Assembly (NCBI GenBank): GCA_964409295.1
Contig: CAYPCV010000060.1
Coordinates: 1 to 8,596 of the forward strand
DNA: 8,596 nt
Direction of reading: 5' to 3'
Source: UBA1140 sp964409295
Lineage (GTDB): Bacteria; Campylobacterota; Campylobacteria; Campylobacterales; Sulfurovaceae
Part shown: in pieces, positions 6,277-8,596 of the stretch
Layout of the letters: each line of letters begins with the position of its first letter
Position numbering within the stretch: the first letter of the stretch is position 1
The notes under the pieces: model-generated
Databases searched by the model: none
What the model was told of the DNA's origin: nothing
The model's input: only the letters and a program-made list of their open reading frames with translations
Made by a program: the position numbers and the translations under genes

Positions 6277-6301
6277 ATAATAAATTTAAGTTATTATAAG
6301 G
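6272..6301 (-). repeat. Inverted repeat covering the petA promoter and ribosome site
   Basis: On the minus strand CCTTATAATAA is followed after 7 bases by TTATTATAAAGG, an 11-base dyad with a single bulged base. The left arm contains the TATAAT box and the right arm the ribosome site. It could be an operator. In read-through transcripts from the upstream gene it could also form a hairpin hiding the ribosome site. Its AT content makes chance a real possibility, but the G-C pairs at the ends also match. Confidence 0.4.
6293..6298 (-). promoter_or_regulatory. Candidate -10 box for petABC
   Basis: A perfect minus-strand TATAAT lies 27 bases before the petA ATG at 6265. It predicts transcription from about 6286 and a leader of about 20 bases. 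The hexamer 17 bases upstream, CTAAGA, is a poor -35 match, as usual in this phylum. It lies in the 56-base gap after the upstream gene, so petABC may also be read through from there. Confidence 0.45.
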
Positions 6302-6327
6302 CAAAGAGAATTAAGTCTTAGCATATT

Positions 6328-7191
6328 TTAGAGTCTATTAATGATTTTATTGATAATTGTTTCGATTCTTTCTATTGCATTAGATGCTCTTGAAACGTTT
6401 TTTAATAGAGCATGTTGATATTCAAGCTTATTAAATTTAATAATTAATATAACTTTAAGCAAATTCAATATTTCTCTCTGCCCTTCACATAATTCATTAT
6501 TTTCTATAAAAATAACCTCTGCTCCTGCAACAGATGCATCAAGAGCTGTTTGAAATGATGCTGTTATAACACGTGAAGAGGAACAGATTAAATCCATATA
6601 CTCTTCTGCTTCATGTAAGGTATCAAAAATCTTCTCTAAATCACTCTCATACTTAACATAAAAGTAGTTTCCTAAGAGCAGTTCCATATTCATATCTTTA
6701 AAAAAGTCTGCATTATTTAAAATCGTCTTATTTGCATCAGAATCGCCTAAAAAGAACAAAGTTCTATTCTCTTTTGTATGCTCTTCAAAATAAGTATCAT
6801 CTACAATAAGAGAGGAGATACAACTCTCATCTTTACAATCAAGCCTTAACATTACCTCGCCATGAATACTTTTATCCTCCAAATGTTCAGAAAATCTAAA
6901 TACCGATTTAAAATCTGAGCAATATTTGACCAAGCGACCATGGTCATCTTCAGGAGAATCAATAATCACAGAGTCTCCTATCTGTGCAATAGCATCAATA
7001 TCTTGAATACCTTCAATAGTTATTGATTCAGGAACACCAAAATCACGAGCCACTAAACCTGCTCTAAAATCATTTACCAAAAGCATGGTTTCAACTCCAC
7101 TCTCTCTTAGTTTATTTAAAATAACTGCTCCACGTTTCATTCTATCTAGTCCATATTTATGACCTGTAAATGCATAATAATATAATTTCAT
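6328..7191 (-). CDS. Uncharacterised protein with weak PseG/GT-B-fold resemblance
   Basis: I do not recognise this 287-residue protein. There is no signal peptide or membrane span, so it is probably cytoplasmic. The N-terminus (MKLYYYAFTGHKYGLDRMKRG) has a Gly/His/Arg-rich loop after the first beta strand. An alpha/beta pattern follows (LRESGVETMLLVND, SVIIDSPED at 74-82, SSLIVDD at 126-132), and a second alpha/beta half has SRVITASFQTALDASVAGAEVIFIEN at 206-231. This layout resembles PseG-like UDP-sugar hydrolases and GT-B glycosyltransferases, in which a late Gly/Ser loop binds the nucleotide, but the match is weak and no catalytic residue can be named. The last 40 residues are helical and basic. 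It is the gene immediately before petABC on the same strand, 56 bases before the first petA ATG. An AAGG ribosome site is 7 bases before the ATG. Confidence 0.7.
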   Translation of the reverse strand: MKLYYYAFTGHKYGLDRMKRGAVILNKLRESGVETMLLVNDFRAGLVARDFGVPESITIEGIQDIDAIAQIGDSVIIDSPEDDHGRLVKYCSDFKSVFRFSEHLEDKSIHGEVMLRLDCKDESCISSLIVDDTYFEEHTKENRTLFFLGDSDANKTILNNADFFKDMNMELLLGNYFYVKYESDLEKIFDTLHEAEEYMDLICSSSRVITASFQTALDASVAGAEVIFIENNELCEGQREILNLLKVILIIKFNKLEYQHALLKNVSRASNAIERIETIINKIINRL

Positions 7192-7326
7192 ATCTCTACC
7201 TTATCTCATTTTTTTCCCATTTTAATGTAAATAGATTAAATTTAGGCTAGATTAGATTCCTTAAAAATTACTCCAATAAATAAGAACGTATCAATACACA
7301 TTAACCAATGATTAAGAAAATGATTT

Positions 7327-7332
7327 TATAAT
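7327..7332 (+). promoter_or_regulatory. Candidate -10 box for the moxR-DUF58 operon
   Basis: TATAAT lies 33 bases before the ATG at 7366, predicting transcription from about 7339. TTAACC at 7301-7306 is the nearest -35-like word but is 20 bases away. The site is in the 174-base divergent gap 7192-7365, which must also hold the promoter of the minus-strand gene ending at 6328; no clear box for that gene was found. Confidence 0.4.
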
Positions 7333-7365
7333 TTTAAAAATAGACCATAGGATGAGAAATATATT

Positions 7366-8310
7366 ATGAATAAAATAAACGCTATAAAAGAAGAAGTAAA
7401 AAAGATTATTGTTGGTCAAGAGGAGTTAGTTGACTCTTTATTAGTTGGACTGATTGCAAATGGACATATTTTAGTCGAGGGTGTGCCAGGTTTGGCAAAA
7501 ACAACAGCAATTAATGCTTTATCAAAAGCATTAGGAATTGATTTTAAAAGAATTCAATTTACACCCGACTTACTTCCTAGTGATGTAACAGGGACAGAGA
7601 TTTATAATCCAAAATCTGGAGAGTTCTCTGTAAAGCAAGGACCAATATTTACCAACCTCTTACTTGCTGATGAGATTAACCGAGCTCCTGCAAAAGTACA
7701 AGCTGCTCTACTCGAAGTGATGCAAGAACGACAAGTAACTATTAGTGATACAACCTTTAAAGTAGATGAACCTTTTTTAGTTATGGCAACAGAGAACCCT
7801 GTAGAGCAAGAGGGAACCTACCGTCTACCTGAAGCTCAACTCGACCGTTTTATGCTTAAAGTTGTTGTAGGATACAACACTCTTGAAGAGGAGTTGGAGA
7901 TTGTCAATCGTGTAGCCATTCATGGATTTGAAGAGGTTTTACCTGTAGCTTCATGGGAAGAGTTAAAAACCATTAAAGAAGCATTCAAAAAAATTCATGT
8001 AGATGATGCAATAAAAGAGTACATGACCAAGATTATTTTTGCTACCCGTTTTCCAAAAGAGTATGGTTGTGAAGCAATAGCAGAGTATATAGAGTTCGGA
8101 GCAAGCCCAAGAGCTTCTATCGACTTATATAAGGCATCTTCTGCTATTGCACTGATTCGTGGTAATGATTTTGTAACCCCTTTAGATATTAGTTACATCG
8201 CTCCCTCGGTACTACGTCATAGGATTATACTCAACTACAAAGCACAAGCCAAACACATTACAGCTGATGATATTATAAAAACTATTATTGAAACCATTAA
8301 AGTACCCTAA
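7366..8310 (+). CDS. MoxR-family AAA+ ATPase
   Basis: Cytoplasmic AAA+ ATPase of the MoxR group, thought to act as a chaperone-like motor for partner proteins containing VWA or DUF58 domains. The 314-residue product is the usual full length. Walker A is GVPGLAKT at 39-46; Walker B is LLLADE at 98-103, followed by INRAP; the sensor 1 region is ATENPVEQEGTYRLPEAQLDRF at 141-162; the sensor 2 region is GASPRA at 245-250; and the C-terminal lid has LRHRI at 283-287. All key residues are present. The ribosome site is weak: AGGA is about 14 bases from the ATG. A 5-codon open frame (ATG at 7352) ends in a TGA overlapping the start as ATGA, so coupling is possible. The next gene starts on the last base of this stop codon. 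Confidence 0.93.
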   Translation: MNKINAIKEEVKKIIVGQEELVDSLLVGLIANGHILVEGVPGLAKTTAINALSKALGIDFKRIQFTPDLLPSDVTGTEIYNPKSGEFSVKQGPIFTNLLLADEINRAPAKVQAALLEVMQERQVTISDTTFKVDEPFLVMATENPVEQEGTYRLPEAQLDRFMLKVVVGYNTLEEELEIVNRVAIHGFEEVLPVASWEELKTIKEAFKKIHVDDAIKEYMTKIIFATRFPKEYGCEAIAEYIEFGASPRASIDLYKASSAIALIRGNDFVTPLDISYIAPSVLRHRIILNYKAQAKHITADDIIKTIIETIKVP

Positions 8311-8596
8311 TGAATCCAGTAGCACAAGAGATACTACTTCGAGCAAAAAAAGATGTCTTCTCAGGAAACTTAGGAGAACATCTTACAGCATTCAAGGGTG
8401 ATGGTTTAGATTTTAGAGAAATAAGAGACTATGAGCATGGCGATGATATAAGAAAAATAAACTGGAAAGCTACGGCCAAAGGGGCTGGAGTAAAAACCAA
8501 TGTCTTTAATGAAGAGCGAGAACTTAATATTGTTTTAGCATTTATGGTATCAGGAAGTATAAACTTTGGTTCAATCAAGCTAAAACAAGAAGTTGT
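8310..8596 (+). CDS. DUF58 protein (partial, continues beyond the window)
   Basis: First 95 residues of a DUF58 protein, the usual partner of MoxR ATPases. The family signature is clear: GEHLTAFKGDGLDFREIRDYEHGDDIRKINWKA, with GDDIRKINW at 44-52. The chain opens without the two membrane helices of long DUF58 proteins, so this is the short cytoplasmic type. The following VWA-like beta strand reads ERELNIVLAFMVSGS at 69-83, where the usual DxSxS metal-site motif has Met79 in place of Asp. The ATG overlaps the moxR stop by one base (TAATG) and no ribosome site precedes it, so translation is probably coupled to moxR. In relatives VWA and TPR (Bat-type) genes often follow; whether they do here lies outside the window. 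Confidence 0.88.
   Translation, partial: MNPVAQEILLRAKKDVFSGNLGEHLTAFKGDGLDFREIRDYEHGDDIRKINWKATAKGAGVKTNVFNEERELNIVLAFMVSGSINFGSIKLKQEV

Noticed and set aside
7192..7365. Possible regulator-binding repeats in the divergent gap
   Set aside because: Words such as TCTAATCTA and AATCTAT recur loosely, but no symmetric or evenly spaced pair stands out from the AT background.

Overview
The window looks like chromosomal DNA of a low-GC member of the Campylobacterota (Epsilonproteobacteria), most likely a Sulfurimonas/Sulfurovum/Arcobacter-like organism. The strongest clue is an intact petABC operon whose cytochrome c1 carries two haems and is membrane-anchored, the type usual in that phylum. AT-rich intergenic DNA with TATAAT-like -10 boxes and no good -35 boxes, and PglB-type glycosylation sequons in a secreted protein, fit the same assignment. 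The genus cannot be fixed from this sequence alone.

Layout. From 7191 down to 1, every gene is on the minus strand. In transcription order they are: an unrecognised GT-B/PseG-like protein (6328-7191); petA, petB and petC (5762-6265, 4534-5751, 3549-4523), closed by a hairpin at 3512-3540; an AT-rich gap of about 230 bases; a secreted HExxHxxGxxH metalloprotease with a long C-terminal coiled coil (1919-3319); a small secreted beta-rich protein resembling the prodomain of such proteases (1172-1852); and phosphomannomutase/phosphoglucomutase (1116 to beyond the window start), broken by an apparent one-base deletion near position 119. A 174-base divergent gap (7192-7365) separates this block from a plus-strand operon of a MoxR-type AAA+ ATPase (7366-8310) and a DUF58 protein that runs off the window end.

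How the parts work together. PetABC is the quinol:cytochrome c oxidoreductase. Its Rieske protein lacks both hydrogen-bond donors that raise cluster potential, as expected for a menaquinone chain. MoxR and DUF58 are the first two genes of the common MoxR/DUF58/VWA chaperone-like cluster. The most unusual part is the metalloprotease pair. The protease goes straight from its signal peptide into the catalytic domain. A domain resembling the missing prodomain is encoded separately by the next gene, across a possible attenuator hairpin. The protease also has a linker with four exact D/E-X-N-X-S/T sequons and a coiled coil with tyrosine at every seventh residue over six turns. I read this as a candidate split protease/pro-domain secretion system; that interpretation is inference.

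No tRNA, rRNA, CRISPR array, insertion sequence or origin was seen, and no gene-free stretch exceeds 300 bases.
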